Below are positions 45,901 to 56,358 of a DNA stretch of 64,000 nt, in pieces; the stretch's first letter is position 1; each line of letters opens with the position of its first letter. The notes under the pieces were generated by a model. The model saw only the letters and a program-made list of their open reading frames with translations. It was not told the DNA's origin and made no database searches. The stretch lies in the NCBI RefSeq assembly GCF_028307215.1, contig NZ_JAQMHV010000006.1, forward strand, positions 84,682 through 148,681. The letters are read 5' to 3'. The translations under genes and the position numbers were made by a program. Origin of the DNA: Falsirhodobacter sp. 20TX0035 (lineage in GTDB: Bacteria; Pseudomonadota; Alphaproteobacteria; Rhodobacterales; Rhodobacteraceae).

Positions 45901-46809
45901 TCAGCCCCAGGGGCCGCGGGGTTTGGTGGGCGGAACGCGCGGCACGCTGGTGGGCGCCGCCATCGGCGCAGTAGGCCCGCTGGCCGCCATCGCCTGAAGC
46001 GCCGCTACGCGGTTCGCGGTCTTCGGGTGGGTCGAAAACAGCTTGTCATGCGCAAAGGCGTGCAGCGGGTTGATGATGAACATGTGCGCGGTGGCCGGAT
46101 TGCGCTCGGCCGCCGGGTTGTCGATCCGCAGGGCGAACGCCTCGATCTTCTGCAGGGCGCCGGCCAGCCACAGCGGATGGCCGCAGATCTCCGCCCCCAT
46201 CCGGTCGGCCTCGTACTCTCGGGAACGCGAGATCGCCATCTGCACCAGCGCCGCGGCCAAGGGCGCGAGGATCATCAGCGCCAACGTGCCGAAGATCCCG
46301 CCCGGCCGGTCGCGGTTGCCAAAGAACATCGCGAAGTTCGCGAGCATCGAGATGGCGCCGGCAAAGGTCGCGGTGATCGTCATGGTCAGCGTGTCGTGAT
46401 TCTTCACGTGCGCCAGTTCATGGGCCATCACGCCAGCCAGTTCCTCGGTCGTCAGGCGTTGCAGAAGGCCGGTGGTCGCGGCCACGGCGGCGTTCTGCGG
46501 GTTGCGGCCGGTGGCGAAGGCGTTGGGCTGGTCGGTGTCGATCACGAAGACCCGCGGCATGGGCAGCCCCGCATTCGCGGCCAGCCCCGCCACAAGACGG
46601 TAGAATTCGGGCGCCGTGCGTTCATCCACCTGCCGGGCGTTGTGCATCCGCAGCACCGCCCTGTCGGAGTTCCAGTAGCTGAGCGCGTTCATCCCGAGGG
46701 CGATCACCAGCGCGATCATCATCCCGCCGCGCCCGCCCAGAAGCGCGCCGACGCCCAGAAACAGCGCCGTCATCGCGGCCATCAGGATGGCGGTCTTCGC
46801 GTAACCCAT
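45901..46809 (-). CDS. htpX: Membrane zinc metalloprotease HtpX
   Basis: Inner-membrane protease for misfolded membrane proteins, 302 aa. The zinc motif HELAHVKN lies between membrane segments. A third ligand glutamate is in [12 protein letters not shown]-terminal hydrophobic segments are at [19 protein letters not shown] and [19 protein letters not shown]. The ATG at 46807-46809 is used; a longer frame to 46857 lies within non-family sequence. It is inserted between ruvA and ruvB. Confidence 0.94.
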   Translation of the reverse strand: MGYAKTAILMAAMTALFLGVGALLGGRGGMMIALVIALGMNALSYWNSDRAVLRMHNARQVDERTAPEFYRLVAGLAANAGLPMPRVFVIDTDQPNAFATGRNPQNAAVAATTGLLQRLTTEELAGVMAHELAHVKNHDTLTMTITATFAGAISMLANFAMFFGNRDRPGGIFGTLALMILAPLAAALVQMAISRSREYEADRMGAEICGHPLWLAGALQKIEAFALRIDNPAAERNPATAHMFIINPLHAFAHDKLFSTHPKTANRVAALQAMAASGPTAPMAAPTSVPRVPPTKPRGPWG

Positions 46810-46840
46810 GGTCACCTCCGTTTTCGCGGATATGGGCCGT

Positions 46841-47503
46841 TCACTCCTTGGGGGCAAGACGCCGCAGGGACAGGCGGATCAGGGTGGTGGTGTCGGCGTC
46901 CGGCGTTTCGGCCGCGGTCTGCATCACGGCCGAGGCCGCGTCCGCCGGGGCATAGCCCAGATTGGCGAGGGCGGAGAGCGCGTCCGCCGTGTTCGCCACG
47001 TTCGAAGGCTTCGGCGCGGCGCGACGTTTGAGCGCAGGCCCGGGGGCGGGCTCCTCCTCCAGCACCGGATCGTCCAGATCCACCCGGCCCATGGCCATGA
47101 CCGACGGGGCCTTCGACTTCAGCTCCAGCACGACGCGCTGCGCGATCTTGGGGCCGACGCCGGGCGCGGCCTGGATGGACCGCGCGTCGCCCAGCGCGAT
47201 GGATCGCGACACGCCCTCGGCCCCCAGCGCGCCAAGGATCGCCATCGACGCCCGCGCGCCCACGCCCTGCACCGTCATCAGAAGGCGGTGCCATTCCTTT
47301 TCCACCAGCGTGGGGAAGCCGAACAGCTGCAGGATGTCCTCCCGCACCAGAAGCTCGGTGTACAAGGCCACCGCCTCCCCCGGACCGGGAAGGGAGGCGA
47401 GCGTCCGGTCCGACACGTAGACGAGGTATCCGACCCCGCGCACGTCGATCAGCACGTGGTCGGTGGCACGGTATTCCAGCCGTCCGGCGATGCGACCGAT
47501 CAT
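46841..47503 (-). CDS. ruvA: Holliday junction DNA-binding protein RuvA
   Basis: Tetrameric junction-binding protein, 220 aa. The OB-fold N-terminal domain begins [13 protein letters not shown]. Helix-hairpin-helix motifs ([13 protein letters not shown], and [17 protein letters not shown]) follow. A flexible linker of about 30 residues precedes the RuvB-binding C-terminal domain ([21 protein letters not shown]). It overlaps ruvC by 4 bp. Confidence 0.96.
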   Translation of the reverse strand: MIGRIAGRLEYRATDHVLIDVRGVGYLVYVSDRTLASLPGPGEAVALYTELLVREDILQLFGFPTLVEKEWHRLLMTVQGVGARASMAILGALGAEGVSRSIALGDARSIQAAPGVGPKIAQRVVLELKSKAPSVMAMGRVDLDDPVLEEEPAPGPALKRRAAPKPSNVANTADALSALANLGYAPADAASAVMQTAAETPDADTTTLIRLSLRRLAPKE

Positions 47504-48006
47504 GCCATCGCCCTCGCCAGTGCCGCCTGAAGCCGGCCGGCGCTTTGCACGTGATGCGAATGGCAGATGGCCACGGCCAGCGCGTCGGCGGCGTCCGGCC
47601 CCGCGATCACCACGCCCGGCAGGTGCAGGCGCACCATGTGGTCTATCTGCTGCTTGGCCGCGTGGCCCACGCCCACCACCGTCTTCTTCACGGCGTTGGG
47701 GGCGTATTCCCCCACCTCAAGCCCCGCTTGGGCGGGCACCAACAGGGCGATCCCCCGCGCCTGCCCCAGCTTCAGCGTGCCGGCGGCGTCCTTGTTGACG
47801 AAGGTATGTTCCACCGCCGCCGTTTCGGGGGCATAGCGGGCGACCACGTCGGTCAACTGGGCATGCAGCGAACACAGGCGGCGGGCCAGATCGTCGCCCA
47901 CCGAATGGCAGACACCGTTCGCTACATGGGTGATGCGCATGCCCGCGACGTCGATGACGCCCCAGCCCATGTTCCTCAGGCCCGGGTCGATTCCCAACAC
48001 GCGCAT
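47500..48006 (-). CDS. ruvC: Holliday junction resolvase RuvC
   Basis: Endonuclease cutting Holliday junctions, 168 aa, RNase H-like fold. The first catalytic aspartate is in [14 protein letters not shown], and the others are in [14 protein letters not shown] and [13 protein letters not shown]. It is the first gene of the leftward ruvC-ruvA-htpX-ruvB-x-ybgC-tol series. It is divergent from the DUF1127 gene across a 207-bp gap that must hold both promoters. Confidence 0.97.
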   Translation of the reverse strand: MRVLGIDPGLRNMGWGVIDVAGMRITHVANGVCHSVGDDLARRLCSLHAQLTDVVARYAPETAAVEHTFVNKDAAGTLKLGQARGIALLVPAQAGLEVGEYAPNAVKKTVVGVGHAAKQQIDHMVRLHLPGVVIAGPDAADALAVAICHSHHVQSAGRLQAALARAMA

Positions 48007-48163
48007 GCCGCCTCCTGTCTGTTTTCAACGGGATAGCACGAAGCGCGAACATCTGTCACTCGCCGCATGACGCTTTCGCGACGCGAGCCATGCGTTTCCT
48101 GCATCACGGGGATGCGATCCCGCGCGTTGCCGTGCGCGGGCTGCCCGACTATTTGACGTCCAT

Positions 48164-48179
48164 GCAGCAAGGGTGCTGC
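48164..48179. repeat. Hairpin upstream of the DUF1127 gene
   Basis: GCAGCA-AGGG-TGCTGC is a perfect 6-bp inverted repeat, about 35 bp before the ATG at 48214. It could be a 5' leader hairpin or an operator. Its role is unknown. Confidence 0.45.
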
Positions 48180-48213
48180 AGAAATGATCCGTTTGTGAAA
48201 AGGACTGAACCCC

Positions 48214-48396
48214 ATGGCCGTTATCGAGACGACCCCCCGCGCGTCGATCGGTACCCAGACGTCGCCCTTCGCCGCCTTCTTCCAGGCGATCCGTGACTGG
48301 AACGACACCCGCGTCACGCGCAACGCGCTGAACAAGCTGTCGGACCGTGAACTGGATGATATCGGACTGACCCGCGGCGACATCGACCGCATCTGA
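48214..48396 (+). CDS. DUF1127 family small protein
   Basis: 60-aa protein. The C-terminal half (TRNALNKLSDRELDDIGLTR and then GDIDRI) matches the DUF1127 arginine-rich/YjiS-like motif, with conserved L-S-D-R-E-L-x-D-I-G. In other alphaproteobacteria some such proteins bind RNA and affect phosphate or stress responses; the role here is not shown. It follows AAAAGGA and lies alone between the divergent ruvC and convergent prmA genes. Confidence 0.9.
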   Translation: MAVIETTPRASIGTQTSPFAAFFQAIRDWNDTRVTRNALNKLSDRELDDIGLTRGDIDRI

Positions 48397-48461
48397 CGCT
48401 TTCGCGTCCACCGACCGAAGGACAGGCCGCACGGGGACACCCGACGCGGCCTTTGCCTTTT

Positions 48462-49334
48462 TCAGGCCTTGCGCATCGTCAGGGCGGACCACTCGCCCAG
48501 ATCCTCGCGGTGGACCAAGGCGAAGCCCTGCGCTTCATAGGCGGCCAAGATAGATTCGGCCTGAACGACCAACAGCCCCGACAGGATGACGACCCCGCCT
48601 TGCGCTGCGTTCCGCGCCATGTCGGGCGCCAGTTCGACTAGCGGCCCTTTCAGGATGTTGGCGAAGATCAGGTCGAAGGGCGCGGCGGACTGGATATCGG
48701 GATGGGCAAAGCCCGCCGCTTCCATGCAGGCGACGCGCCCGGCCAGATCGTTGATCTCCACATTGGCGCGGGCGACGTCCACCGCCACCTCGTCGATGTC
48801 GGAGGCGAGGATGCGCGCCTCGGGCAGTTCCTTGGCCGCCGCCATCGCCAGCACCGCCGTGCCGCAGCCGATGTCGGCCACGTTGGCAAAACTCGCACTT
48901 TCGTTCAGCAGGCGGTCCAGCGCGCGCAAACAGCCCAGCGTCGTGCCGTGATGGCCCGTGCCGAAGGCCACCGTCGCCTCGATCTGCAGGGGCACGCGAC
49001 CGGCGGGCACCTTGCCCGCATCGTGCGAACCGAAGACGAAGAAGCGGCCCGCATCCACGGGTGCCAGTTCGCGCCGCACGTGTGCGACCCAGTCCACCTC
49101 GGGCACCTCGGACACCACGAAGGGCGCGGCGCCGAAGGCCGTGCGCAGCAGTTCCAGCGTCACCGTGTCGGGGGCGTCCAGGAAATAGGCGCCCACTTCC
49201 CACAGGCCCGAACCGTCCTCGATCTCGAACACGCCGACGCCCGAAGGCTCCGGCTCCATCCGCTCGATGGCTTCGGCCAGGGCTTCGGCGGCGTCCTCGC
49301 CCGGCAGGGTGGTCAATGCGGTGTAGGTGGGCAT
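48462..49334 (-). CDS. prmA: Ribosomal protein L11 methyltransferase
   Basis: SAM-dependent trimethylation of L11, 290 aa. The SAM-binding loop is VADIGCGTAVLAMAAAKE, with ILASDIDEVAVDVARANVEIND next. The substrate motif LIFANILKGPLVELAPDM resembles the (N/D)PP(F/Y)-type motif of PrmA. The N-terminal substrate-recognition domain is about 120 residues. It is convergent with the DUF1127 gene and lies 101 bp from the fsa stop. Confidence 0.92.
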   Translation of the reverse strand: MPTYTALTTLPGEDAAEALAEAIERMEPEPSGVGVFEIEDGSGLWEVGAYFLDAPDTVTLELLRTAFGAAPFVVSEVPEVDWVAHVRRELAPVDAGRFFVFGSHDAGKVPAGRVPLQIEATVAFGTGHHGTTLGCLRALDRLLNESASFANVADIGCGTAVLAMAAAKELPEARILASDIDEVAVDVARANVEINDLAGRVACMEAAGFAHPDIQSAAPFDLIFANILKGPLVELAPDMARNAAQGGVVILSGLLVVQAESILAAYEAQGFALVHREDLGEWSALTMRKA

Positions 49335-49435
49335 GGTCTTCTCACTCCATCAGCGTTTCCGCCCGCCGTCCCCTTGGGACGGCCCACGCGGCGACGCACC
49401 TCCCCTTGCGGGGGGCCGGCGCCGCGCGGTTGTCC

Positions 49436-50089
49436 TTACACGATCTTCTGGCCGGTCTTGGCCCAGTCGGCCATGAACGTCTCAAGCCCCTTGTCGGTCA
49501 GCGGGTGGCTGGCCAGACCCTTGATCACGGCGGGTGGCGCGGTGATCACGTCGGCGCCGATCAGCGCGCATTGCGACACGTGGTTGGCGTTGCGAACCGA
49601 CGCGGCGAGGATCTGCGTCGTGAAGTCGTAGTTGTCGTAGATCGTGCGGATGTCCGAGATCAGCTCCAGCCCGTCGAGGTTCATGTCATCGAGGCGGCCG
49701 ATGAAGGGGCTGATGAAGGTCGCGCCGGCCTTCGCCGCCAGCAGCGCCTGGTTGGCGGTGAAGCACAGCGTGACGTTGACCATGAAGCCTTCGTCCGACA
49801 GCACCTTGCAGCATTTCAGGCCGTCATGGGTCAGCGGCACCTTCACGGCGATGTTCGACGCGATCTCGGCCAGCTTGCGGCCTTCGGCGATCATGTCGTC
49901 CGCCTTCAGCGCCACGACCTCGGCCGACACGGGGCCGGACACGATCGAGCAGATCTCTTTCGTGACTTCCAGGATGTCGCGGCCCGATTTCAGGATCAGC
50001 GACGGGTTGGTGGTCACGCCGTCGACCAGGTTCAGGTCGTTCAGTTCCTGGATGGACGCGACGTCCGCGGTATCGACGAAGAATTTCAT
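49436..50089 (-). CDS. Transaldolase / fructose-6-phosphate aldolase-like protein
   Basis: Small-form transaldolase (TalC/MipB family), 217 aa. It begins [19 protein letters not shown] and has TTNPSLI and the Schiff-base lysine in [13 protein letters not shown], followed by [13 protein letters not shown] and [10 protein letters not shown]. The family has members with transaldolase or F6P aldolase activity, which cannot be told apart by eye here. The ATG is at 50087-50089, and priA starts about 80 bp away on the opposite strand. Confidence 0.9.
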   Translation of the reverse strand: MKFFVDTADVASIQELNDLNLVDGVTTNPSLILKSGRDILEVTKEICSIVSGPVSAEVVALKADDMIAEGRKLAEIASNIAVKVPLTHDGLKCCKVLSDEGFMVNVTLCFTANQALLAAKAGATFISPFIGRLDDMNLDGLELISDIRTIYDNYDFTTQILAASVRNANHVSQCALIGADVITAPPAVIKGLASHPLTDKGLETFMADWAKTGQKIV

Positions 50090-50170
50090 GAAGCCGTTCC
50101 TTGGATGAATGCGGGTGGGATGTGCGGGGTTTCCCCCGAGGCCGCCCCCGTGATAGCGCAAGCGGAGGGC

Positions 50171-52378
50171 ATGGGAAAGGGAGTGCGCGTGTCGGAACGG
50201 TTTGCCGAAGGCGATCTGGTCGGCGTCCTGACGACCGAACCGCTGGGCCGCCCGCTGGATTACAAGGCGCCCGCCGGCGGCTGCACCGCCGGCGATCTGG
50301 TGGAGGTGCCTCTGGGCCCGCGCCGGGTTCTGGGCTGCGTCTGGGGCAAGGGCGAGGGCAACTTCGACATCCACCGCGTGCGCCCCGTGACCCGGGTGCT
50401 GGACGCCGCCCCCCTGCGGGACGAGATGCGGACCTTCCTGCAACGCGCCGCCGACTACACCCTGACCCCCCTGCCCCAGATGCTGCGTCTGGCCACCCGC
50501 GCGCCCGATCTGGGCGCGGGCCCCGCCACCCGCCGCGTCCTGCGCGCCACGGGACGGGAACCTGCGCGGGAAACCGAGGCCCGGCTGCGGGTCATGGACG
50601 CGCTGGACACCTTTGGCGGCGCCTGGGTCACGGCCGGCGAGCTGGCGGCCGAGGCCGGCGTCTCCACCGCCGTCATCAAGGGCCTTGTGAAAGCCGGCGT
50701 TCTGGCCGAGGAGGACGCCCCCCGCGACCTGCCCTATCCGCGCCTGAACCCGAACCTGCCGTCCAAGGACCTGTCCGACGGTCAGGCCGAGGCCGCCGCC
50801 GCGCTGGCCGCCGCCGTGGCCACGGGCGATTACGGCACCACCCTGCTGAAGGGCGTGACCGGATCGGGCAAGACCGAGGTCTATCTGGAAGCCGTGGCCG
50901 AATGTCTGCGCCAAGGGCGTCAGGCGCTGGTCCTGCTGCCCGAGATCGCGCTCACGGCCGGGTTCCTCGACCGGGTGGAGGCGCGGTTCGGCGCGAAGCC
51001 CGCCGAATGGCATTCGGGCGTCACCTCCACCGAACGCCGCCGGTTGTGGCGCATGATCGGGGTGGGCGAGGCGCAGCTGGTCGTGGGCGCGCGGTCGGCC
51101 CTGTTCCTGCCCTTCCGCGAACTGGGCCTGATCGTCGTGGATGAGGAGCACGACACCTCCTACAAGCAGGAGGAGGGGGTGCTCTACAACGCTCGCGACA
51201 TGGCGGTGCTGCGGGCGTCGATCTGCGGGGCGCAGGTGGTGCTGGCCTCGGCCACGCCCGCGCTGGAGACGTGGGTGAACGCCGACAGCGGCAAGTATCG
51301 GCGGCTGGACCTGACCGCGCGCTTCGGCGCCGCCGAACTGCCCGAGATGCGGGCCATCGACATGCGGGCCGAGAAGCTGGCGTCGAACCGTTGGATCTCG
51401 GAAACGCTGGCCCGGCAGGTGGAGGCGCGGATCGCGGCGGGGGAACAGGCGCTCCTGTTCCTGAACCGGCGCGGCTACGCCCCCGTCACCATCTGTCGCG
51501 CCTGCGGGCATCAGGTCGGCTGCACCGAATGTGACGCGCGCATGGTCGAACACCGCTTCCTGAAGCGGCTGGTCTGCCACCAGTGCGGCGCGACGCGCCC
51601 GGTACCCGAGGCCTGCCCCGCCTGTTCGGTGGAAGGCAAAATGGCCGCCGTCGGTCCGGGGGTGGAGCGGCTGGCCGAGGAGGTCGCCGAACGTTTCCCG
51701 GGCGCGCGGGTGTCGGTCCTGTCCTCGGACCTGTTCGGAACCGCGCGGGCGCTGAAGGAGGCGATCGAGACGATCGCGGCCGGGGGGGCCGACATCATCA
51801 TCGGCACGCAGATCGTGGCCAAGGGCCACAACTTCCCGCTGCTGACGCTGGTGGGGGTGATCGATGCGGATCTGGGGCTGCAGGGGTCCGACTTGCGGGC
51901 GGCGGAACGCACGTTCCAGCTGATGCGGCAGGTCGCGGGGCGGGCGGGGCGGGCCGACAAGCCGGGGGTGGCGCTGCTGCAGACCCACCAGCCCGAACAT
52001 CCCGTGATCCGCGCCATCCTGACCGGAAACGAGGAGGACTTCTGGCGGGCCGAGGCCGCCGAGCGGCGCATGGCCGGGGCGCCCCCCTACGGGCGGATGG
52101 CGGGCATCGTCCTGTCGCATCCGGACGTGGCCGTGGTGTTTGACTTCGCGGGCGAACTGGCGCGGCGCGACGGGCCGCTGCGGGCCATCGGGGCGCAGAT
52201 CTACGGCCCCGCCCCCGCACCCATCGCGCGGGTCCGGGGCCGCCACCGCGTGCGCCTTCTGGTGAAGGCCGAACGGGGCACGCCCTTCCAGGCGGCGCTG
52301 GCCGAATGGGCGGGTCAGCTGAAGCTGCCCGCCAACCTGCGCCTGGCGATCGACATCGATCCGCAAAGCTTCCTATAG
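50171..52378 (+). CDS. priA: Primosomal protein N' (replication restart helicase PriA)
   Basis: 3'-5' helicase that restarts replication at stalled forks, about 735 aa. A DNA-binding N-terminal domain is followed by Walker [18 protein letters not shown] and DEEH in [16 protein letters not shown] zinc-binding segment with eight cysteines (CRACG, CTEC, CHQCG, CPAC; about residues 450-490) comes next. Motif V/VI is [19 protein letters not shown] and [14 protein letters not shown]. The start is uncertain: ATG 50171 or GTG 50189, the latter with GGGAG upstream. Confidence 0.94.
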   Translation: MGKGVRVSERFAEGDLVGVLTTEPLGRPLDYKAPAGGCTAGDLVEVPLGPRRVLGCVWGKGEGNFDIHRVRPVTRVLDAAPLRDEMRTFLQRAADYTLTPLPQMLRLATRAPDLGAGPATRRVLRATGREPARETEARLRVMDALDTFGGAWVTAGELAAEAGVSTAVIKGLVKAGVLAEEDAPRDLPYPRLNPNLPSKDLSDGQAEAAAALAAAVATGDYGTTLLKGVTGSGKTEVYLEAVAECLRQGRQALVLLPEIALTAGFLDRVEARFGAKPAEWHSGVTSTERRRLWRMIGVGEAQLVVGARSALFLPFRELGLIVVDEEHDTSYKQEEGVLYNARDMAVLRASICGAQVVLASATPALETWVNADSGKYRRLDLTARFGAAELPEMRAIDMRAEKLASNRWISETLARQVEARIAAGEQALLFLNRRGYAPVTICRACGHQVGCTECDARMVEHRFLKRLVCHQCGATRPVPEACPACSVEGKMAAVGPGVERLAEEVAERFPGARVSVLSSDLFGTARALKEAIETIAAGGADIIIGTQIVAKGHNFPLLTLVGVIDADLGLQGSDLRAAERTFQLMRQVAGRAGRADKPGVALLQTHQPEHPVIRAILTGNEEDFWRAEAAERRMAGAPPYGRMAGIVLSHPDVAVVFDFAGELARRDGPLRAIGAQIYGPAPAPIARVRGRHRVRLLVKAERGTPFQAALAEWAGQLKLPANLRLAIDIDPQSFL

Positions 52379-52422
52379 AGCGTTCGGCTTCCTATATTGG
52401 CCCCGACGAACGGAGGTTTCCC

Positions 52423-53055
52423 ATGTTCTTTTCCAAACCCGCCGCGATGGTGCGGCCCGAAGACGCCCTGCCCGGCCGCGCCCAGCCGCTGCCCACGGCC
52501 GACACGCATTTCGTGTCCGGCATCCCCCTGAAATCGCCCGTCCCCGAGGGGTTCGAGGAGGCCATGTTCGGCATGGGCTGCTTCTGGGGCGTGGAACGCC
52601 GCTTCTGGCAGGTGCCGGGCGTCTGGCTGACCATGGCCGGCTATGCGGGCGGCTTCACGCCCAACCCGACCTACAAGGAAACCTGCACCCAGCTGACGGG
52701 CCACAACGAGGTGGTGCGCGTGATCTTCGACCCGAAGATCGTGAGCTATCAGGACCTGCTAAAGGTGTTCTGGGAAAACCACGACCCGACGCAGGGGATG
52801 CGGCAGGGCAACGACGTCGGCTCCACCTACCGCTCGGGCATCTACTGCTACACGCCGGAACAGGAAGCCGCGGCGAAGGCCACGAAGGCCGAGTTCGAGG
52901 CCGGCCTGAAGGCCGCGGGCTACGGCGCCGTCACGACCGAGATCGTGCCGGTGCCCGAGTTCTTCTATGCTGAGGATTATCACCAGCAGTACCTAGCCAA
53001 GAACCCCGACGGTTATTGCGCCCTCCGTGGCACGGGCGTGACCTGCGCGATCTGA
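52423..53055 (+). CDS. msrA: Peptide methionine sulfoxide reductase MsrA
   Basis: Reduces methionine-S-sulfoxide, 210 aa. The catalytic motif [12 protein letters not shown] follows FGM. A resolving region ([20 protein letters not shown] and then VTCAI) contains the recycling cysteines. The ATG at 52423 has GGAGG at 52412-52416. It is 44 bp downstream of priA and followed by a strong terminator. Confidence 0.95.
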   Translation: MFFSKPAAMVRPEDALPGRAQPLPTADTHFVSGIPLKSPVPEGFEEAMFGMGCFWGVERRFWQVPGVWLTMAGYAGGFTPNPTYKETCTQLTGHNEVVRVIFDPKIVSYQDLLKVFWENHDPTQGMRQGNDVGSTYRSGIYCYTPEQEAAAKATKAEFEAGLKAAGYGAVTTEIVPVPEFFYAEDYHQQYLAKNPDGYCALRGTGVTCAI

Positions 53056-53056
53056 G

Positions 53057-53083
53057 AAGGGGCCCTTGCGGGCCCTTTTTTCT
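53057..53083 (+). terminator. Terminator of msrA
   Basis: GGGCCC-TTGC-GGGCCC, extended by outer A-T pairs, is followed by six T residues. It begins 2 bp after the msrA stop. Confidence 0.85.
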
Positions 53084-53133
53084 TTTCTTTTGCCCCGCGT
53101 GTCGTAACAAAAGCGTCAACATGGGGGGACGTG

Positions 53134-54426
53134 ATGCGGCACACGGTGGACGACGTTCTGGCACGGGGGGGCGCCGGCCGCTTCCAATGGCGGCTTCTGG
53201 GCATCTTCGGGCTGGTCTGGACGGCGGACGCCATGCAGGTGCTGGCCGTCGGCTTTTCGGCCGCGTCGCTGGCCAAGACGTTCGGGCTGACGATCCCGCA
53301 GGCGCTTCAGACCGGCACGCTGTTCTTTCTGGGGATGTTCCTGGGGGCGGCGCTGTTCGGGCGGCTGGCCGACCGGATCGGGCGGCGGCGCGTGCTGCTG
53401 ATCACCGTGGCCTGCGATGCGGTGTTCGGGCTCTTGTCGGTCTTCGCGCCCGGCTTTGGCATCCTGCTGGCGCTGCGGTTCCTGACGGGCGTGGCCGTGG
53501 GGGGCACCCTTCCCGTCGATTACGCGATGATGGCAGAATTCCTGCCGCCGAAGAACCGCGGCCGCTGGCTGGTGGGGCTGGAAGGGTTCTGGGCCGTCGG
53601 CACCCTGATCATCGCCCTGACCGCCTGGATCGCGAGCCTCATGGGTGCGGCCGAGGCGTGGCGCTGGATGTTCGCGGTTGCCGCCCTGCCCGCCCTGATC
53701 GGGATCTGGCTGCGCCTGTGGATCCCCGAATCCCCCATGTACCTGCTGAAGGCCGGGCGCGAGGCCGAAGCCCGCGCGGTGCTGACCAAGGTGCTGCGCG
53801 TGAACGGTCAGACTATGCCCGCCGGCACGCTCGCCCTTCCCCCCGCCCTAGGGTTCACGCCCGACCTGCGCCGCATGACGGTGGCGGTCGCGGCGCTGTG
53901 GTTCCTCGTCTCCGTCGCCTATTACGGGGTGTTCGTCTGGGTGCCGGGGCGGCTGGCCTCCGAAGGCTTCGGCTTCGTGCGGGGCTACGGGTTCCTCGTG
54001 ATCCTCGCGCTGGCGCAGCTGCCGGGCTATGCGCTGGCGGCCTACGGAGTGGAGCGTTGGGGGCGCAAGCCGACGCTGATCGGCTTCCTTCTGGCCTCGG
54101 CCGCGGGATGCCTGCTGTTCACCGTGTCGGGCGGTGCCACGCTGATCGGCGCGTCGCTGCTGTTGATGAGCTTTGCGCTGCTGGGGACATGGGGCGCGCT
54201 CTATGCCTTCACGCCCGAACTCTATCCGACCGCCCTGCGCGGCACGGGGATGGGCACGGCGGGGGCGATGGCGCGGCTGGGCGGACTGGCGGCGCCTTCG
54301 GTGGTCGGGCTGGTGGTGGCCTACAGCTTCACCGCGGCCATCGGGCTGTTCGCGGGGCTTTTGCTGCTGGCGGCGCTGGCGGCGGCGACGATCCGCACCG
54401 AAACGCGCAACGCCCGCCTGACCTGA
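53134..54426 (+). CDS. MFS transporter, sugar/aromatic-acid symporter type
   Basis: Twelve-helix major facilitator, 430 aa. The signature loop is GRLADRIGRRRVLLITV between helices 2 and 3, with the equivalent ERWGRKPTLIGFLLA in the second half. FTPELYPTALRGTGMG is typical of the MHS/AAHS and SV2-like groups. The substrate is unknown. ATG 53134 is used, with a GTG one codon upstream. A hairpin shared with the convergent DUF1013 gene follows. Confidence 0.88.
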   Translation: MRHTVDDVLARGGAGRFQWRLLGIFGLVWTADAMQVLAVGFSAASLAKTFGLTIPQALQTGTLFFLGMFLGAALFGRLADRIGRRRVLLITVACDAVFGLLSVFAPGFGILLALRFLTGVAVGGTLPVDYAMMAEFLPPKNRGRWLVGLEGFWAVGTLIIALTAWIASLMGAAEAWRWMFAVAALPALIGIWLRLWIPESPMYLLKAGREAEARAVLTKVLRVNGQTMPAGTLALPPALGFTPDLRRMTVAVAALWFLVSVAYYGVFVWVPGRLASEGFGFVRGYGFLVILALAQLPGYALAAYGVERWGRKPTLIGFLLASAAGCLLFTVSGGATLIGASLLLMSFALLGTWGALYAFTPELYPTALRGTGMGTAGAMARLGGLAAPSVVGLVVAYSFTAAIGLFAGLLLLAALAAATIRTETRNARLT

Positions 54427-54430
54427 AAGC

Positions 54431-54456
54431 AAAACGCCCGGGGTGTCCCCCAGGCG
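54431..54456 (-). terminator. Terminator of the DUF1013 gene
   Basis: On the minus strand CGCC-T-GGGG pairs with CCCC-G-GGCG around a short loop, followed by TTTT. It lies between convergent genes and can serve both. Confidence 0.75.
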
Positions 54457-54462
54457 CCTGTG

Positions 54463-55212
54463 TCAGCGACGATCGTATTCGTCATCCTCGTCATGCACCG
54501 TTTCTCCGGCGGGTTTGAAGAAGCTTTCGGCGTCCGAATAGTCGACGGAGGACTTGTCCTCCTCCTCTTCGCGCTTGGTGAACACGTCGAAGTCGGAGGG
54601 CATGCGGGGCTCGTCCTCCATCTCCAGCGACTGTTCGGTGGACACCAGCTTGCGGCGTTCGTCATCCGTCATCACGCCGCCTTCGGCCGCGCGCTTTCGG
54701 GCCGCCTGCTGCACGATCGAATCAAGCTCGCTTTGACGGCACAGGCCCAGCGCCACCGGATCGATCGGCGTCATGGAGCCGATGTTCCAGTGCGTGCGTT
54801 CGCGGATCGACTGGATGGTGGGCTTCGTGGTGCCGACCAGCTTGGCGATCTGACCGTCGGTCAGTTCCGGGTGGAACTTCACCAGCCACAGGATCGCGTT
54901 CGGACGGTCCTGACGTTTGGACAGGGGCGTGTAGCGGGGACCGCGACGCTTGTCCTCGCCCTGGGCCGCGGCGTTGTATTTCAGCTTCAGCTTGTGCAGC
55001 GGGTTCTTCTGGCCCTTCTCGACCTCGGCCGGGTCCAGCTGGTTGTTGGCCACCGGATCGAAACCCTTCACGCCGGTCGCGACATCGCCGTCGGCGATGC
55101 CCTGCACCTCAAGCTCGTGCATGCCGCAGAAATCGGCGATCTGGCGGAAGGACAACGTCGTGTTGTCGATCAGCCAGACGGCCGTCGCCTTTGCCATCAG
55201 GGGCTTCGTCAT
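54463..55212 (-). CDS. DUF1013 (TrcR-type) regulator
   Basis: Alphaproteobacterial protein of the DUF1013 family, 249 aa, labelled a cell-cycle transcriptional regulator (TrcR) in some annotations. It has a helix-turn-helix-like region in the first half (STRONG pattern AVWLIDNTTLSFRQIADFCG, and later DGQIAKLVGTTKPTIQSIRE). The C-terminus is acidic and disordered (KREEEEDKSSVDYSD). The ATG at 55210-55212 follows AAAGGAG. An upstream frame gives a non-family N-terminus. Confidence 0.88.
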   Translation of the reverse strand: MTKPLMAKATAVWLIDNTTLSFRQIADFCGMHELEVQGIADGDVATGVKGFDPVANNQLDPAEVEKGQKNPLHKLKLKYNAAAQGEDKRRGPRYTPLSKRQDRPNAILWLVKFHPELTDGQIAKLVGTTKPTIQSIRERTHWNIGSMTPIDPVALGLCRQSELDSIVQQAARKRAAEGGVMTDDERRKLVSTEQSLEMEDEPRMPSDFDVFTKREEEEDKSSVDYSDAESFFKPAGETVHDEDDEYDRR

Positions 55213-55356
55213 GGGTTGCTCCTTTACACATCTCTCCCGGGCCGGGAAACGGCTGCGGGGCGGGCCCGCGACTTTCGCTTTCGGGAATTGACGCCGTATA
55301 TAGGTCAACCCCGGTGGAAGGGGAAGGGAAAATGCACCCCCGCCCCTTTGGCCGCG

Positions 55357-56358
55357 TCAATCCCCCGGCATCTCCAGCACGATCTTCCCGATATGGGCCG
55401 AGCTTTCCATGCGCGCATGGGCCTTGGCCGCATCGTCCATGGAATAGGTGCTGTCCATCACCGGGCGCAGGTGGCCCGCCGCGACCATGGGCCAGACGTG
55501 GCGATACACTTCCTTGGCGATCCGGGCCTTTTGCAGCGTCGACTGCGGGCGCAGCGTCGATCCGGTGATCGTCAGGCGGCGCGTCATGACCTCGGCCATG
55601 TTCAGCTCCACCTTCGCGCCCTGCAGGAAGGCGATCTGCACCAGACGCCCGTCATCGGCCAGCGCGCGCAGGTTGCGGGGCAGATAGTCGCCCCCCACCA
55701 TGTCCAGGATCACGTCGGCCCCGCCCACGGCGCGCAGCACCTCGACGAAGTCGCTGTCGCGGTAGTTCACGGCCTCGGCCCCCAGATCGGCGCAGGCCTC
55801 GCACTTCTCGTCCGATCCGGCGGTGGCGAAGACGCGGGCGCCCAGCGCGTCGGCGATCTGGATCGCCGTCGTGCCGATGCCCGAGGATCCGCCATGCACG
55901 AGGAACCGCTCCCCCGCGACCAGCCCGCCGCGCATGACCATGTTGGACCACACGGTGAAGCAGGTTTCGGGCAGGCCGGCGGCTTCGGCCAGGCTCACCC
56001 CCTCGGGGATGGGCAGGGCGTGGTCGGCCTGGGTCACGACATGGGTGGCATATCCGCCGCCCGGCAGCAGCGCGCAGACCGGATCGCCGATCTTCCAGCG
56101 GGTGACCCCCGGCCCCACCGCCGCCACGTGTCCGGCGCATTCCAGCCCCGGCAGGGGCGAGGCGTCGGGCGGCGGCGCGTATTGCCCCGCGCGTTGCAGC
56201 GCGTCGGGGCGGTTCACGCCGGCAAAGGCCACACGGATCAGGATCTGGCCGTGGCTGGGCACCGGCGCGGGCACGTAGTCGATCGTCAGAACCTCGGGGG
56301 CGCCATGTTCCCGGATGGTGACGGCGCGCATCAGTTCGGGCATATCCTCAGGGATCAT
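55357..56358 (-). CDS. NAD(P)H quinone oxidoreductase, zinc-less MDR family
   Basis: Medium-chain dehydrogenase/reductase, 333 aa, of the quinone oxidoreductase/TIGR02824 type. N-terminal catalytic domain (GVNRPDALQRAGQYAPPP, PGLECAGHV), then a Rossmann domain with VHGGSSGIGTTAIQIADALG. It lacks the zinc-binding cysteines of alcohol dehydrogenases. The ATG at 56356-56358 overlaps the stop of coq9 by 4 bp, so it is probably cotranscribed and tied to quinone metabolism. Confidence 0.9.
   Translation of the reverse strand: MIPEDMPELMRAVTIREHGAPEVLTIDYVPAPVPSHGQILIRVAFAGVNRPDALQRAGQYAPPPDASPLPGLECAGHVAAVGPGVTRWKIGDPVCALLPGGGYATHVVTQADHALPIPEGVSLAEAAGLPETCFTVWSNMVMRGGLVAGERFLVHGGSSGIGTTAIQIADALGARVFATAGSDEKCEACADLGAEAVNYRDSDFVEVLRAVGGADVILDMVGGDYLPRNLRALADDGRLVQIAFLQGAKVELNMAEVMTRRLTITGSTLRPQSTLQKARIAKEVYRHVWPMVAAGHLRPVMDSTYSMDDAAKAHARMESSAHIGKIVLEMPGD

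Noticed and set aside
49061..50170. Long upstream extension of the priA frame
   Set aside because: It runs antisense through prmA and the transaldolase gene, with low-complexity arginine-rich sequence.
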